A DNA stretch of 60,114 bases from an uncultured Schlesneria sp. (lineage in GTDB: Bacteria > Planctomycetota > Planctomycetia > Planctomycetales > Planctomycetaceae). This document shows positions 15,495 to 24,893 of this stretch, one piece after another. Made by a program: the position numbers and the translations under genes. Every line of letters begins with the position of its first letter. The first letter of the stretch is position 1. The notes under the pieces were generated by a model, which saw only the letters and a list, made by a program, of their open reading frames with translations, was not told where the DNA came from and made no database searches. The stretch covers positions 1 to 60,114 of the forward strand of contig CAILLA010000031.1 of the NCBI GenBank assembly GCA_903834925.1. Direction: 5' to 3'.

Positions 15495-16201
15495 TCGTCA
15501 CCTCCCAGGTAAGATCGGTCGAGTCCCAGTAAAATACGGAGCGACGTAGCAACAACGCCAAGTGCGATTCCGATCATAATGGCTCGCTGACCAGCGGTTA
15601 CAAATGTTTTGCGGATAAACTCAGTCAGATCGGCAATTGGCACGTATGGCGGAGTCCCTTCGGCGGGCGGCGGCAGGAACAACGACGTGATTTCGCGATC
15701 CCGTGTCTGTCCAACCAGCACAATTAACGCCGTAATCAGCAAGAGAATGGCCTCAAGGTTTTTCGCGCGAAAGGCTCGAAATGCGGCTGACGCGACGTAA
15801 AAGGCGAGAAGCGCAAACATGGTCGAAACAATCGGGCTGAAGAGGTACTGGTAAATCCACCAGAATCCGCTCCCTTCCTGTTGAAATGGACCGGACCAGG
15901 CAAGCTTGATCTGCTGTTCAGATTCCGGAACGACGCCAATCTTAAGGAGCCCGACGGCGATCGTGATGGCAAACGAAATCAACGTGACTGCAGAAAATCC
16001 CCAGCCAGCTTCTCGATCAGAAATCTTTTTCAAGTGGTGCAAACAGAGGTTCGCACCACCAAGAAATATGGCGATCGTTGCAACAATCGTGAACCAATCT
16101 TCGGCCATTTGTCGCGCGGGCAACAAAGGGGGCGAAAAGTAGGCCACGATCATGAGGCAGCCAACGATGCTGGCAATCAAAACTGGAACAGTCTTTGACA
16201 T
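15491..16201 (-). CDS. Multi-pass membrane protein of the DUF6754 operon (236 aa)
   Basis: From ATG 16201 the protein (MSKTVPVLIASIVGCLM) has 236 residues; an open frame extends to 16312 but lies in the preceding gene. About six hydrophobic helices are visible (near 6-24, 37-55, 68-88, 120-142, 155-172 and 205-225), with a periplasmic-looking loop LFLPPPAEGTPPYVPIADLTEF before the last. The ATG shares its A with the upstream stop (TGATG), and its own stop overlaps the next start. Family not recognised. Confidence 0.7.
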   Translation of the reverse strand: MSKTVPVLIASIVGCLMIVAYFSPPLLPARQMAEDWFTIVATIAIFLGGANLCLHHLKKISDREAGWGFSAVTLISFAITIAVGLLKIGVVPESEQQIKLAWSGPFQQEGSGFWWIYQYLFSPIVSTMFALLAFYVASAAFRAFRAKNLEAILLLITALIVLVGQTRDREITSLFLPPPAEGTPPYVPIADLTEFIRKTFVTAGQRAIMIGIALGVVATSLRILLGLDRSYLGGDE

Positions 16202-17253
16202 CAACCACCCTTCAAGACGGTGTCGGTGATCCACTGCGAGCGACGCGGCAAATTCTGACCTTCGGCATTTTTTCCACGCGGCGAAATCGAATCCCATGTC
16301 GCAAGCATGCAACCGAGGATCACAAGCACGATCGCACCCAGCTTGCCAAAGTCTTGCCCTTTCAGCATCCCCAACTGCGCCGGTTCACCGGAAAGATACG
16401 CCGATGCAGCAAAAAGTTCTTCGCCAAGAAGCGTATAGTCACACGCGGCCACAAAAAACGGAAGTTGCGTTGTCTCAGCAGTCCCTGCAATTTGGATCGC
16501 ACCAACGGCATTGCCTGCCTCAGCAAGGAACAGGGACTCGGCGAAAAATTTTCCGAGAAAAAAACAGGCCGCTGGTTTTTCTCGGTACATCCACCCGCAA
16601 ACTGATGCGACGTATCCAAACTGCTCGTCCGTGATGTAATGAATCCGATCTTCGTTGTAATAATCTGGTCGACCAGCCGCGAGAGCTGCTGCCTGAACCG
16701 CTTCCCGCGCGGCCGTCATTACCAGGGCACGCGATGTCGGGACTTCGAGTGGCGTATCATATTCGGCAGCCATTTTCGCCACGCTGGACAAAACCATCAG
16801 TCCGGCAACGGTATCGATTTCTTTGATGTCTTCAATACCGGGGACAAACAGGATTGGCTTTCCCATTTCTGTCGCACGTCCAACCGCTTCTTCCATCGCC
16901 AGCAAACCCGCGATCGGTCGCACATAAAATGGTTTGCCTCGCCGAGCCAATTCGGTGCAGATAATCACCGTGGCGCAGATTGCAAAGGTCAGCAGTGCAA
17001 ATGCAGTTTTACCGGTATCGAACCAGACGATTGGCTTAGTTGAGTCTGCGATCTCTTCGGCGAATGTCAGCGTGGGGAGGGCCAGTAGAAAGACCAACAC
17101 TCCCACTGTTGTCATTGTTAATCGCATAAGTCCAGTGCCGAACCATTGATGTGATACGGAGAAACTGAATGAATCCATTGATGGCTTGCCACTCGATTTG
17201 TCGCTCATCGTGATGAATTCCTTTTCGCCTGCCGAGCGGGAATGAAAATCCAT
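16201..17253 (-). CDS. DUF6754 membrane protein
   Basis: A 350-residue protein matching DUF6754 by the block GKPFYVRPIAGLLAMEEAVGRATEMGKPILFVPGI (about 108-142). Membrane helices lie near residues 45-63, 82-100 and 303-320. The central soluble part contains TSRALVMTAAREAVQAAALAAGRPDYYNEDRIHYITDEQFGYVASVCG, also typical of the family. The start at 17253 has a GAGGGGTGA ribosome site inside the end of the previous gene; an ATG at 17208 with AAGGA is an alternative. The family's biochemical role is not known to me. Its conserved position next to a barrel/KOW-like protein and small membrane proteins suggests a shared complex. Confidence 0.82.
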   Translation of the reverse strand: MDFHSRSAGEKEFITMSDKSSGKPSMDSFSFSVSHQWFGTGLMRLTMTTVGVLVFLLALPTLTFAEEIADSTKPIVWFDTGKTAFALLTFAICATVIICTELARRGKPFYVRPIAGLLAMEEAVGRATEMGKPILFVPGIEDIKEIDTVAGLMVLSSVAKMAAEYDTPLEVPTSRALVMTAAREAVQAAALAAGRPDYYNEDRIHYITDEQFGYVASVCGWMYREKPAACFFLGKFFAESLFLAEAGNAVGAIQIAGTAETTQLPFFVAACDYTLLGEELFAASAYLSGEPAQLGMLKGQDFGKLGAIVLVILGCMLATWDSISPRGKNAEGQNLPRRSQWITDTVLKGG

Positions 17254-17256
17254 TGG

Positions 17257-18384
17257 TCACCCCTCAATCAATTCGACGTTGGCACGAGGGACAGTCACGG
17301 TTGATCCATTGGCCAGCTTGACATCGACCACACGCGCCAGTGATTCCGATTCCAGAACGACCTGTTCGTGAGGCAAACGAGTCACCTGGCCTAAGTCACC
17401 GAAATAAGGCTCGCGAATCACACGGACGGAAGAACCAACATTCAGCGCACCCGCGATTCGACCGGCATCGCGGCTTTCTGCAGAAAGCTGCGATGCCAAT
17501 GGAATCACAATCTCAGGCCGCATGACTCCAGCTCGAATCTGGGTTGCGCCGTTGACGCTTGCCTCGCGACCGGCATGCGAGGCCAATAGATCAAACGTTC
17601 GACGAGCCATGGCAATGTCGCCAAACCCTTCCGTGACAATGATTGTCGTTCCCAGTTTTTCCGTCCCCGTCACAGCAACGCCCAAGTCATAGCCGAGGAT
17701 TTCTCGCAGATCGTGGTCATCGATCCCCCCCGCCACGATTGCCGATACACCGACTTCGATCGCCTTTTGGACTGCGTTTCCAGTAATTCTTCGACCGCCG
17801 ATGACAATACAGCCTTTGTGTTCGGAGGTAATGACATTTTCGGTCAGGTCTTCTTCCGGTGACTTTGCTACGAGACGAATCTTGCCGAACGCTTCGCCAC
17901 CCACTCCAAAGATCCCCTGAATCAGGGCCACATCGGCTTCGACAACGACCCCTTCATTCGGAATGACCTCGATGATCGTTCCCGAAAGATAAGCGACGAC
18001 CTGCACGGCATTTTGGGGACCGCGCAGAATCACCTGGCCAGTGATTTTGGAAATCGCTTCGATCGTCCCGGAGGATGGCGAAGGAAACTCGGATTGAAAG
18101 TAACCAAAGAATCCTTTCGTGCGTGCCAACGCTTCACCAGCATGAACGGTCTCACCAATCTTCCGCAACATGCTGCCAGCCAATTCTGAGGCGGAAACCC
18201 CCAATCGTTTGGCGAGATTGACCGGAACAGCATCACCCGGCAAAAACGTTCGAGCGACAACTTCTTGCGAGTTGACTTGATCGCCCACCTGAACCAGGAC
18301 ATCTCCGGTTAGAGGCAAAAGCCTACGACACCGCCAGCGGCAACCGCGAGAGACCATCAATCCTGGAGTATAAGCTTGTGCCAT
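17257..18384 (-). CDS. Barrel-sandwich/KOW-like protein partner of DUF6754
   Basis: A 375-residue soluble protein, rich in beta strands and glycine. Repeated short segments such as GDVLVQVGDQVNSQEVVA, GTIEAISKITGQVIL and GTIIEVIPNEGVVVEAD look like biotinyl-lipoyl or barrel-sandwich hybrid units; the C-terminus (RVIREPYFGDLGQVTRL) looks KOW-like. A middle domain contains CIVIGGRRITGNAVQKAIEVGVSAIVAGGIDDHDLREILGYDLGVAVTGTE. No membrane helix or signal peptide. Only 3 bases separate it from the DUF6754 start. It probably sits on the cytoplasmic face of the membrane complex encoded downstream; that is inference. Confidence 0.7.
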   Translation of the reverse strand: MAQAYTPGLMVSRGCRWRCRRLLPLTGDVLVQVGDQVNSQEVVARTFLPGDAVPVNLAKRLGVSASELAGSMLRKIGETVHAGEALARTKGFFGYFQSEFPSPSSGTIEAISKITGQVILRGPQNAVQVVAYLSGTIIEVIPNEGVVVEADVALIQGIFGVGGEAFGKIRLVAKSPEEDLTENVITSEHKGCIVIGGRRITGNAVQKAIEVGVSAIVAGGIDDHDLREILGYDLGVAVTGTEKLGTTIIVTEGFGDIAMARRTFDLLASHAGREASVNGATQIRAGVMRPEIVIPLASQLSAESRDAGRIAGALNVGSSVRVIREPYFGDLGQVTRLPHEQVVLESESLARVVDVKLANGSTVTVPRANVELIEG

Positions 18385-18402
18385 AAACTCGTTCTCAATT
18401 AC

Positions 18403-18993
18403 TCAGACGGGAAGTCGGCGTACGTTAAGACCGATCAGGAGATAGAGCCAGCCGTTAAAAATGAGGTCAACACCCAAGAACGTACCGATTACCCACAGGC
18501 CCTGGAACGGGATTTGTTGCCAGATCATGACACCCAAGGCTAACGTGATAATTCCATTGATCAGTACCCAACCACGGCCTCGGAATAGGCCTGATAATCC
18601 GGCAACAATTCGGAACAATCCGCCCACCATGAAGAACGATGCCATCAGCAGCGTATAGACAATCGCCGCTTCGGCGGGATGTTGTACGCAAATCAATCCC
18701 ATCACCAGTTGCAGCACACCCGTGAACAGGGTCAGGAAAAAGCCACCCCAACTTCCAGTGAAGAACGACCCGGCAATATAGGTCGCTCCCCCCAGGATCA
18801 TGAAGAATCCGATGACTTCGACGGTGGCGATCGTGTAAAGGGACGAATACGTAAGAGCAGACACTCCAAGTGCGATGAGTGCAGCGCCAAGTGCCACAAA
18901 CCAGATCCAAGCCCCTTGAAGCTTTTTCAAATCTTCTTGAATTACGGGTGCCAACCTGGAAAAGGGACTCGTCGAGGGGGTGTCGGTAGACAT
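18403..18993 (-). CDS. HdeD-family (DUF308) membrane protein
   Basis: A 196-residue inner-membrane protein with six helices in three similar pairs and the family's typical sequence (GLFRGRGWVLINGIITLALGVMIW). HdeD proteins are linked to acid resistance in enterobacteria, but most members are uncharacterised. The ATG at 18993 has GGAGCTC before it. It starts the run of six same-strand genes ending at 13681 and is only 18 bases from the next, so it is probably the first gene of that operon, though it may be an unrelated co-transcribed gene. Confidence 0.85.
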   Translation of the reverse strand: MSTDTPSTSPFSRLAPVIQEDLKKLQGAWIWFVALGAALIALGVSALTYSSLYTIATVEVIGFFMILGGATYIAGSFFTGSWGGFFLTLFTGVLQLVMGLICVQHPAEAAIVYTLLMASFFMVGGLFRIVAGLSGLFRGRGWVLINGIITLALGVMIWQQIPFQGLWVIGTFLGVDLIFNGWLYLLIGLNVRRLPV

Positions 18994-19128
18994 GAGCGAG
19001 CTCCAGTTTGGTTTGTTGGTATCGTTCTGTCGTGGACATTACCTGGATTCAAGGTGTAGGCAGGTGACTTACTTACATCCATCGAAAGTAAAGTCCACGG
19101 CACGAACCTCACGTTATTGGGAATTCCA

Positions 19129-21648
19129 TCAACGCCGCTTGCGTGCTGGTGCTTCAGCCTCAGGTTCCCATTCGACGTTATGTCGTTTCTCGAAACTCTT
19201 ACGCCACCCGATATCGATTGTTCGCTGAGGCAATTGAGCTAACGATTCGTAAGGAGACTTGATAATAGGATAAAGTCCCGTGAATCGCTCGGCCATGAAT
19301 TTCTTTCGTTGAGCTTCTTGAGCCACACCGCCGTCGTTTCTTGTCGATTCACGATCCTGGACTTTCACGACGTAATAAGTGGAACGGTTGGCGTTATGGG
19401 TAACGCCAATTTCCCCTTGCTTCAAGTCCTCGAATACCACCTTCATAAAGTCATTGCCAACGTTGGGAATCAACGGAATATCTGTCGTCAATGGGTCTCC
19501 CTGGGCAGATGGAACGCTCGACGGTGACGAAAGCCATGTGAACTCAGGCGTTTCAATCACAGTCAGTGCTGGGTCGTCTTTCTGGCCTGACGCTGATTCA
19601 CCCGAGACGGCAGCGACAAGGTTGGCACTCGCGAGTTTTGCTTGTTCGGCTAAGGCGTTCGCTCGCTTTTCGGCAAGCAGTCGGGCTTGATCGAACTTCC
19701 AGGCTCGAATTGCTTTCTCTCGGACAGCCTCCTCTTTTAACTCGGTAACACGAGAAGGGGTATCCTGAATTTTCCAATAAGCAAACGATCCTCGTCTGGT
19801 TCTCAGGTCTGCTCTGCGAGGCGAATACAGAGGCATTCGCGATTCACCTTTTTCGTCGCGCATCATCACATCGCTGGCGACAGGCGAGCGTTTCTTGTTT
19901 TCGAACGCCATTCCAATCGGCTCCGACAACAGATCTTCATACTCCCATTCTGGTGTTTCCTTGTACTCCAGATCGTTTTCAGCAGCGTACGCTTTCAATT
20001 TGTCGGCGATAATCTTGACCTTCTCGACTTTCTCAGTCGGATCAATCGTCGTGTCATAATCCAGACCCAAGGGGACCATGAACTCACTGGCTTGATCGAG
20101 AGCCGCAGCAATGATGCCAAATGCTTGTTCTCGAGCAATTGATTCCCGAATTTCCAGCTTCAAGTCGTCGTTCAACTCTCGCAATTTTGGAACAGGCAAA
20201 GATTCTGGTGAATTACTCAACTTGGGGAGCTCAATATCGGCAGCGCCTGGCTCTTTGGTCGGCTTCTTAGCTTCGTCGTCGTCCGAAACCGGCGTCGCAG
20301 GTGGTTCCGGTGTTAACGGTTCGGCATTTTTGTCGTCTTTTTTCTCGGCGACGGGATCGTTCTTGGGTGTGTTTTCCGTAGCGGCGTCCTGACCGCATTT
20401 CGATTCGTCGGCTTTTTTGTCGCTCGGTTCGTTGTCCTTGGGCGAATTATCTTTGGCCTCTTCACCAGCTTCCTTTTTCTGATCCCCGTCCTCAAGTTTC
20501 TTCTCAACTGCAGAGGCAGGCTTCCGATCTTCCGTTTTTAGCGCATCTGCCGCATCGGGCTGGGCTTTATCGTCGGGGAGTTTTGGAGCCGTCGAACCCT
20601 TCATTTCCGGGGCACGGTATCGATCTTTATTCTTGTCATAGTATTCCTTGACTTCTTCATCGGTCGGATTAATTTTCTTTTCGAACTTCTCAAAATCGGC
20701 TGTGAAGTAAGCGAGTTGGACACGAGGCATCTGAACAAAGCCAGGTCTTGCTTCGTCTGTCCAGCGATTGTTTTTATGTTTTTCGAAAAACGAAATCAGT
20801 TCCGCGTCAGATGGTTGTCCAACTTCGCTTACAAAGTCACTGACGGGAATTGCGACCGCCTGCAAGGATTCCTTCAGATTCATCATCTGATACGAATCCC
20901 ACAATTGTTGCGGCGTTTGCTGCATGTATCGGAGTGGTTCGCGAGTTTGTGTGTACTGTGCGAATTCGGGCCTGACTTGAACGACGGTCGTTGGGGGCTC
21001 CATCAATTGAAATGCAAGCCGTGCCGCAAGCTCCTCTTTCAAGATCTCAAATAATTCGCCTTCACCCAACTTTGCTTCGCTAAGACTTTCAAGAAAATCT
21101 TGTTTTGTCAAAAGGTTATTCGTGGACTTCTTGAGGAAATCGTTGACCCCCTCATCAGAGATTTGAATTCCCAATCGTTTTGCATCAGCCAACAAAACGC
21201 GATGGCTGACCAGCGACGGGTCGTCGATTCCACCAAACCCACCCTGTGGTCCGCCGTTGAGCCGGCGAGAGACTGCGTAAAGGAACTGATTGGCTCGTTG
21301 TCGTCTCTGAGCCATTTTGTCGAGATCCGTTCGTGTGAAACTGCCGAGAGCAGTTTTCACGACAGGCTTCGTCTGGTTCAATGAGCTAAATCCGATAAAC
21401 CCGGCAAGGAATCCGGCAAGGAATCCACCGACGCCAAATTCTGTCGTTTTCTGGCGCGGGTAGCCGATGATGCACATTGCAGCCCCAACCAGGCAGCCGA
21501 TCATCAAGGCACCGCCAAAGGGGGACATCGGCCCCTTGCCTTTGCCAAAATCGTCAAGAAACAGAAACGAAACCATCGAAAGAACGGTTACGACAACCAT
21601 CCACTGGCGTTGATTTCGGCGAATTGACTGGAAGAACTTGGTGCTCAT
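19129..21648 (-). CDS. SurA/PpiD-like membrane-anchored peptidyl-prolyl isomerase or chaperone
   Basis: An 839-residue protein from ATG 21648 (MSTKFFQSIRRNQRQWMVVVTVLSMVSF); open frame upstream to 21978 looks non-coding. It has two hydrophobic helices in the first 70 residues, then a SurA_N-like helical chaperone domain (LVSHRVLLADAKRLGIQISDEGVNDFL). There is then a highly charged linker of about 130 residues rich in Lys, Glu, Asp and Pro. The C-terminal domain contains KQGEIGVTHNANRSTYYVVKVQDR, a parvulin-type ending. It would help fold exported proteins on the outer face of the inner membrane. The charged linker is unusually long for the family. It diverges from topA. Confidence 0.75.
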   Translation of the reverse strand: MSTKFFQSIRRNQRQWMVVVTVLSMVSFLFLDDFGKGKGPMSPFGGALMIGCLVGAAMCIIGYPRQKTTEFGVGGFLAGFLAGFIGFSSLNQTKPVVKTALGSFTRTDLDKMAQRRQRANQFLYAVSRRLNGGPQGGFGGIDDPSLVSHRVLLADAKRLGIQISDEGVNDFLKKSTNNLLTKQDFLESLSEAKLGEGELFEILKEELAARLAFQLMEPPTTVVQVRPEFAQYTQTREPLRYMQQTPQQLWDSYQMMNLKESLQAVAIPVSDFVSEVGQPSDAELISFFEKHKNNRWTDEARPGFVQMPRVQLAYFTADFEKFEKKINPTDEEVKEYYDKNKDRYRAPEMKGSTAPKLPDDKAQPDAADALKTEDRKPASAVEKKLEDGDQKKEAGEEAKDNSPKDNEPSDKKADESKCGQDAATENTPKNDPVAEKKDDKNAEPLTPEPPATPVSDDDEAKKPTKEPGAADIELPKLSNSPESLPVPKLRELNDDLKLEIRESIAREQAFGIIAAALDQASEFMVPLGLDYDTTIDPTEKVEKVKIIADKLKAYAAENDLEYKETPEWEYEDLLSEPIGMAFENKKRSPVASDVMMRDEKGESRMPLYSPRRADLRTRRGSFAYWKIQDTPSRVTELKEEAVREKAIRAWKFDQARLLAEKRANALAEQAKLASANLVAAVSGESASGQKDDPALTVIETPEFTWLSSPSSVPSAQGDPLTTDIPLIPNVGNDFMKVVFEDLKQGEIGVTHNANRSTYYVVKVQDRESTRNDGGVAQEAQRKKFMAERFTGLYPIIKSPYESLAQLPQRTIDIGWRKSFEKRHNVEWEPEAEAPARKRR

Positions 21649-22071
21649 CAACGGAATCCTTTTCCTGATTACGGCCTTGCCCTGACGAACGATCCACTTT
21701 GAGGCAAAAGACTTCAAAACACGAACAATTGACTTCTCAAGCGAAGCGAATTGAGGTCCCTTTTTAGCCTGTTTGGTGGTGTGATTCGCAGACTGCGGCA
21801 AAGCGACTGACAAGCCCGAGGCTTGACAGACCCTGTCACGATTCCTTATTGGAATTCCCCGTGCAGTCGTCGGCATTGTAGCTAGACAAGCTCGGCACAC
21901 AAGGGATTTACCGATCTCACCTGATCTCCCAGTGCATTCTGCTGTCGGCAGTTGCGCCGCGCAAGTCGTAGTCGTCACGAAGGGCGAGCCTCAGTAGATT
22001 TGGGAAGTTGGGTCAGTTCCTGTGTCAATTTGTGAATGCAAACGGAAAGTTTTCCGGTGACAGAAAAGTCA
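21649..22071. other. Divergent intergenic region between the SurA-like gene and topA
   Basis: About 420 bases separate two divergent genes, so both promoters should lie here. I see no repeat, hairpin or clear promoter boxes. Open frames crossing it on both strands have codon content unlike the neighbours and are treated as chance. Confidence 0.5.
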
Positions 22072-24720
22072 ATGAAACGCCTTGTTATCGTCGAATCTCC
22101 TGCCAAAGCCAAGAAAATTGGAGGGTATCTCGGCAGCAATTACACGGTCATGGCCAGTATGGGTCACGTCCGCGATTTGCCCGAAAGCGCAAAAGATGTG
22201 CCCGAAGAAATCAAAAAGACAAAATCAAATCTCGCCAAGTATGGGGTCGATGTCGACAACAGCTTTGAACCGCTTTACATCGTCAGTGATCGGCGAAAGA
22301 AACTGGTCAAAGAATTAAAGGACGCCCTCAAAGGGGCTGGTGAACTGCTACTCGCAACCGACGAAGACCGCGAGGGAGAAAGCATTGGCTGGCACCTGGC
22401 GGAAGTCCTTGCCCCCAAGGTTCCCGTCAAACGAATGGTTTTTTCCGAAATCACCAAAGAGGCGATTCAAGAGGCGGTTACGCACACGCGGGATCTTGAT
22501 ATGAATCTCGTCGCCGCCCAGGAAGCGCGACGAATTATCGACCGCTTGTACGGATACCGGCTAAGCCCACTTCTGTGGAAAAAGGTTAAGCCGAAGCTCT
22601 CAGCCGGTCGCGTTCAATCGGTGGCCGTGCGTGTGCTGGTTCGACGTGAGCTGGAACGACTGGCGTTTAGGTCAGGTAGCTATTGGGACTTGAAATCGAC
22701 ACTCGCCACGGCAGATGGTTCGGAGTTTGACGCAACTCTTGCGACCGTCGGAGGCGAACGGGTTGCCACGGGAAAAGACTTTGACGAAAGCACAGGAAAA
22801 CTCAAAGCTGATGCAAAGGTGCTTTTGCTCGACGAAGCGACCGCCCGGCAACTGCAAGCCCGATTGCAGAATCAACCTTGGGACGTGACATCTGTTGAGA
22901 CTCGGCTGCAGACACGGAAGCCGTACGCACCGTTTACGACCAGCACGTTGCAACAAGAGTCCAATCGGAAGCTTGGCCTGACCGCTCGGGATACAATGCG
23001 CATTGCTCAAAGCCTGTACGAAGACGGGTATATCACTTACATGCGAACGGATAGCGTTAATTTGTCGCAGGAAGCACTCAATGCTGCACGAAAATCGGTT
23101 CTTGATCGATACGGGAAAGAATATCTCAGTCCCGAACCGCGACAGTACACGACGAAAACCAAGAATGCCCAGGAGGCACACGAGGCAATTCGTCCTGCAG
23201 GTACTGAGATGAAAACGGCGGAAGAACAGGGATTGTCTGGCCGCGAAGCCGCGCTTTACTCGTTGATCTGGAAACGCACGGTCGCCACTCAAATGGCGGA
23301 AGCACAACTACGGTTTCAGACAGTGACGGTCACGGTTCAGGATGCTGAATTCAAAGCGACGGGACGTCATGTGGAATTCCCAGGCTTTTTCCGTGCGTAC
23401 GTCGAAGGTGTCGACGATCCTGAGGCCGCCCTCGACGATCAGGAAGCTTCGTTGCCGCCGCTGGCAGAGAATGATCGTCTCAAGTGCCAGGTACTCGACC
23501 CGATTGGGCACGAAACAAAGCCCCCGGCGCGGTACACGGAAGCGACGCTGGTCAAGGCACTGGAAGCTGATGGCATAGGACGCCCGAGTACGTACGCGAC
23601 GATTATCGACACGATCATCAATCGCGACTATGTGGTGAAAAACGGGTCACAATTGGTGCCGACGTTCACAGCTTTTGCCGTCAATCAACTGCTGGAAACC
23701 TATTTTCCAAAACTGGTCGACTTTGGGTTCACGGCCAAGATGGAGCAGGATCTGGACGATATCGCCAGCGGTCAGGGAGATCGACTTCCTTATCTTCAGC
23801 AATTTTATAACGGTTCCGAGGGCCTTGACGCTCAGGTCAAAGCGAACGAAGAGGCGATCGATCCTCGATTGGCGTGCACCCTGAACTTCGATGGCCTGAC
23901 CTCTCGAATTCGTGTCGGAAAGTTCGGTCCGTACATTGAGACGGAACGTGACGGGGAAACCGTCACGGCGTCGATTCCTGATAGTCTGGCACCGGCCGAT
24001 CTGACCAATGCGATTGCGGATAACCTGATTGATCTCAAGCAACGCGGGCCGCAATCATTGGGGGTGCAACCCGAAACCGGCCTGCCGATTTTCCTGATGG
24101 TTGGCCCATTTGGTCCGTACTTTCAACTCGGCGAAATGGGCGAGGACGGGACGAAACCGAAACGAGTCTCGTTGCCGAAGACGCGAGATCCGAACACAAT
24201 CACATTTGATGACGCTTTAAAGTATCTCGCACTTCCACGTCAATTAGGAAAACACCCCGTTACCGGCCACGTTGTCAATGCCGGGGTTGGGATGTATGGC
24301 CCCTATGTGAAGCATGAAAAGACGTTTAAATCGCTGGACAAGACCGACGATGTGCTGACGATTACAATGGACCGTGCCATTGAATTGCTGGCGCAGGCGA
24401 AAACCAAAGCGGTGCTTATCCCACTGAAAGAACTTGGCCCGCATCCGACAGACAACGAACCCGTTCAGATCTTCGATGGGCGTTATGGAGCCTATGTCAA
24501 ACACGGCAAGATCAACGCGACGTTACCGAAGGGAACCGACCCACAGGCATTTACGCTGGAAGAAGCGATACCGCTTCTTGCCGAACGTGCAGCGCGTGGC
24601 CCGGCACCAAAGAAGTCGCGAGGCCGATCCGCTGCTGCGGCACCGAAAGCTGATGCTCCTAAGAAAGCAGTGAAGAAAGCCACCAAGAAGGGAACGAAAA
24701 CAAAGAAGGCCGCTGAGTAA
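22072..24720 (+). CDS. topA: DNA topoisomerase I
   Basis: Type IA topoisomerase that relaxes negative supercoils by cutting one strand through a tyrosine. From ATG 22072 the protein has 882 residues and opens with the TOPRIM start [13 protein letters not shown]; an in-frame ATG at 22036 adds 12 residues that do not fit the family. The TOPRIM acidic triad lies in [10 protein letters not shown] and the active tyrosine in [14 protein letters not shown] near residue 320. The C-terminal part has several TopA C-terminal repeats with GRYGAYV/GPYFQLG-type motifs, lacking the four-cysteine zinc fingers of E. coli TopA, and ends in a Lys/Ala-rich tail (about 40 residues) that probably increases DNA binding. 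Confidence 0.97.
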   Translation: MKRLVIVESPAKAKKIGGYLGSNYTVMASMGHVRDLPESAKDVPEEIKKTKSNLAKYGVDVDNSFEPLYIVSDRRKKLVKELKDALKGAGELLLATDEDREGESIGWHLAEVLAPKVPVKRMVFSEITKEAIQEAVTHTRDLDMNLVAAQEARRIIDRLYGYRLSPLLWKKVKPKLSAGRVQSVAVRVLVRRELERLAFRSGSYWDLKSTLATADGSEFDATLATVGGERVATGKDFDESTGKLKADAKVLLLDEATARQLQARLQNQPWDVTSVETRLQTRKPYAPFTTSTLQQESNRKLGLTARDTMRIAQSLYEDGYITYMRTDSVNLSQEALNAARKSVLDRYGKEYLSPEPRQYTTKTKNAQEAHEAIRPAGTEMKTAEEQGLSGREAALYSLIWKRTVATQMAEAQLRFQTVTVTVQDAEFKATGRHVEFPGFFRAYVEGVDDPEAALDDQEASLPPLAENDRLKCQVLDPIGHETKPPARYTEATLVKALEADGIGRPSTYATIIDTIINRDYVVKNGSQLVPTFTAFAVNQLLETYFPKLVDFGFTAKMEQDLDDIASGQGDRLPYLQQFYNGSEGLDAQVKANEEAIDPRLACTLNFDGLTSRIRVGKFGPYIETERDGETVTASIPDSLAPADLTNAIADNLIDLKQRGPQSLGVQPETGLPIFLMVGPFGPYFQLGEMGEDGTKPKRVSLPKTRDPNTITFDDALKYLALPRQLGKHPVTGHVVNAGVGMYGPYVKHEKTFKSLDKTDDVLTITMDRAIELLAQAKTKAVLIPLKELGPHPTDNEPVQIFDGRYGAYVKHGKINATLPKGTDPQAFTLEEAIPLLAERAARGPAPKKSRGRSAAAAPKADAPKKAVKKATKKGTKTKKAAE

Positions 24721-24893
24721 TTTCTGGTTTGGATTCAGCTTGTACTTGTCTGAGGATGCAGTAGAGTTTTCAAGGAGACTATGATTCCGATGGGGTGTGC
24801 AAGCCATCAATTGTGCCACTTGACCGTTGGTTGGCCTTCGTCGGCAGTTTGCTGAACGTGTTTATAAAATGGACTTCCTAATCGAGACGATTC

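Noticed and set aside
21649-21978. Extension of the SurA-like gene to 21978
   Set aside because: The extra 110 residues are rich in Cys/Arg with no pattern, and the membrane helix and family start follow the ATG at 21648.
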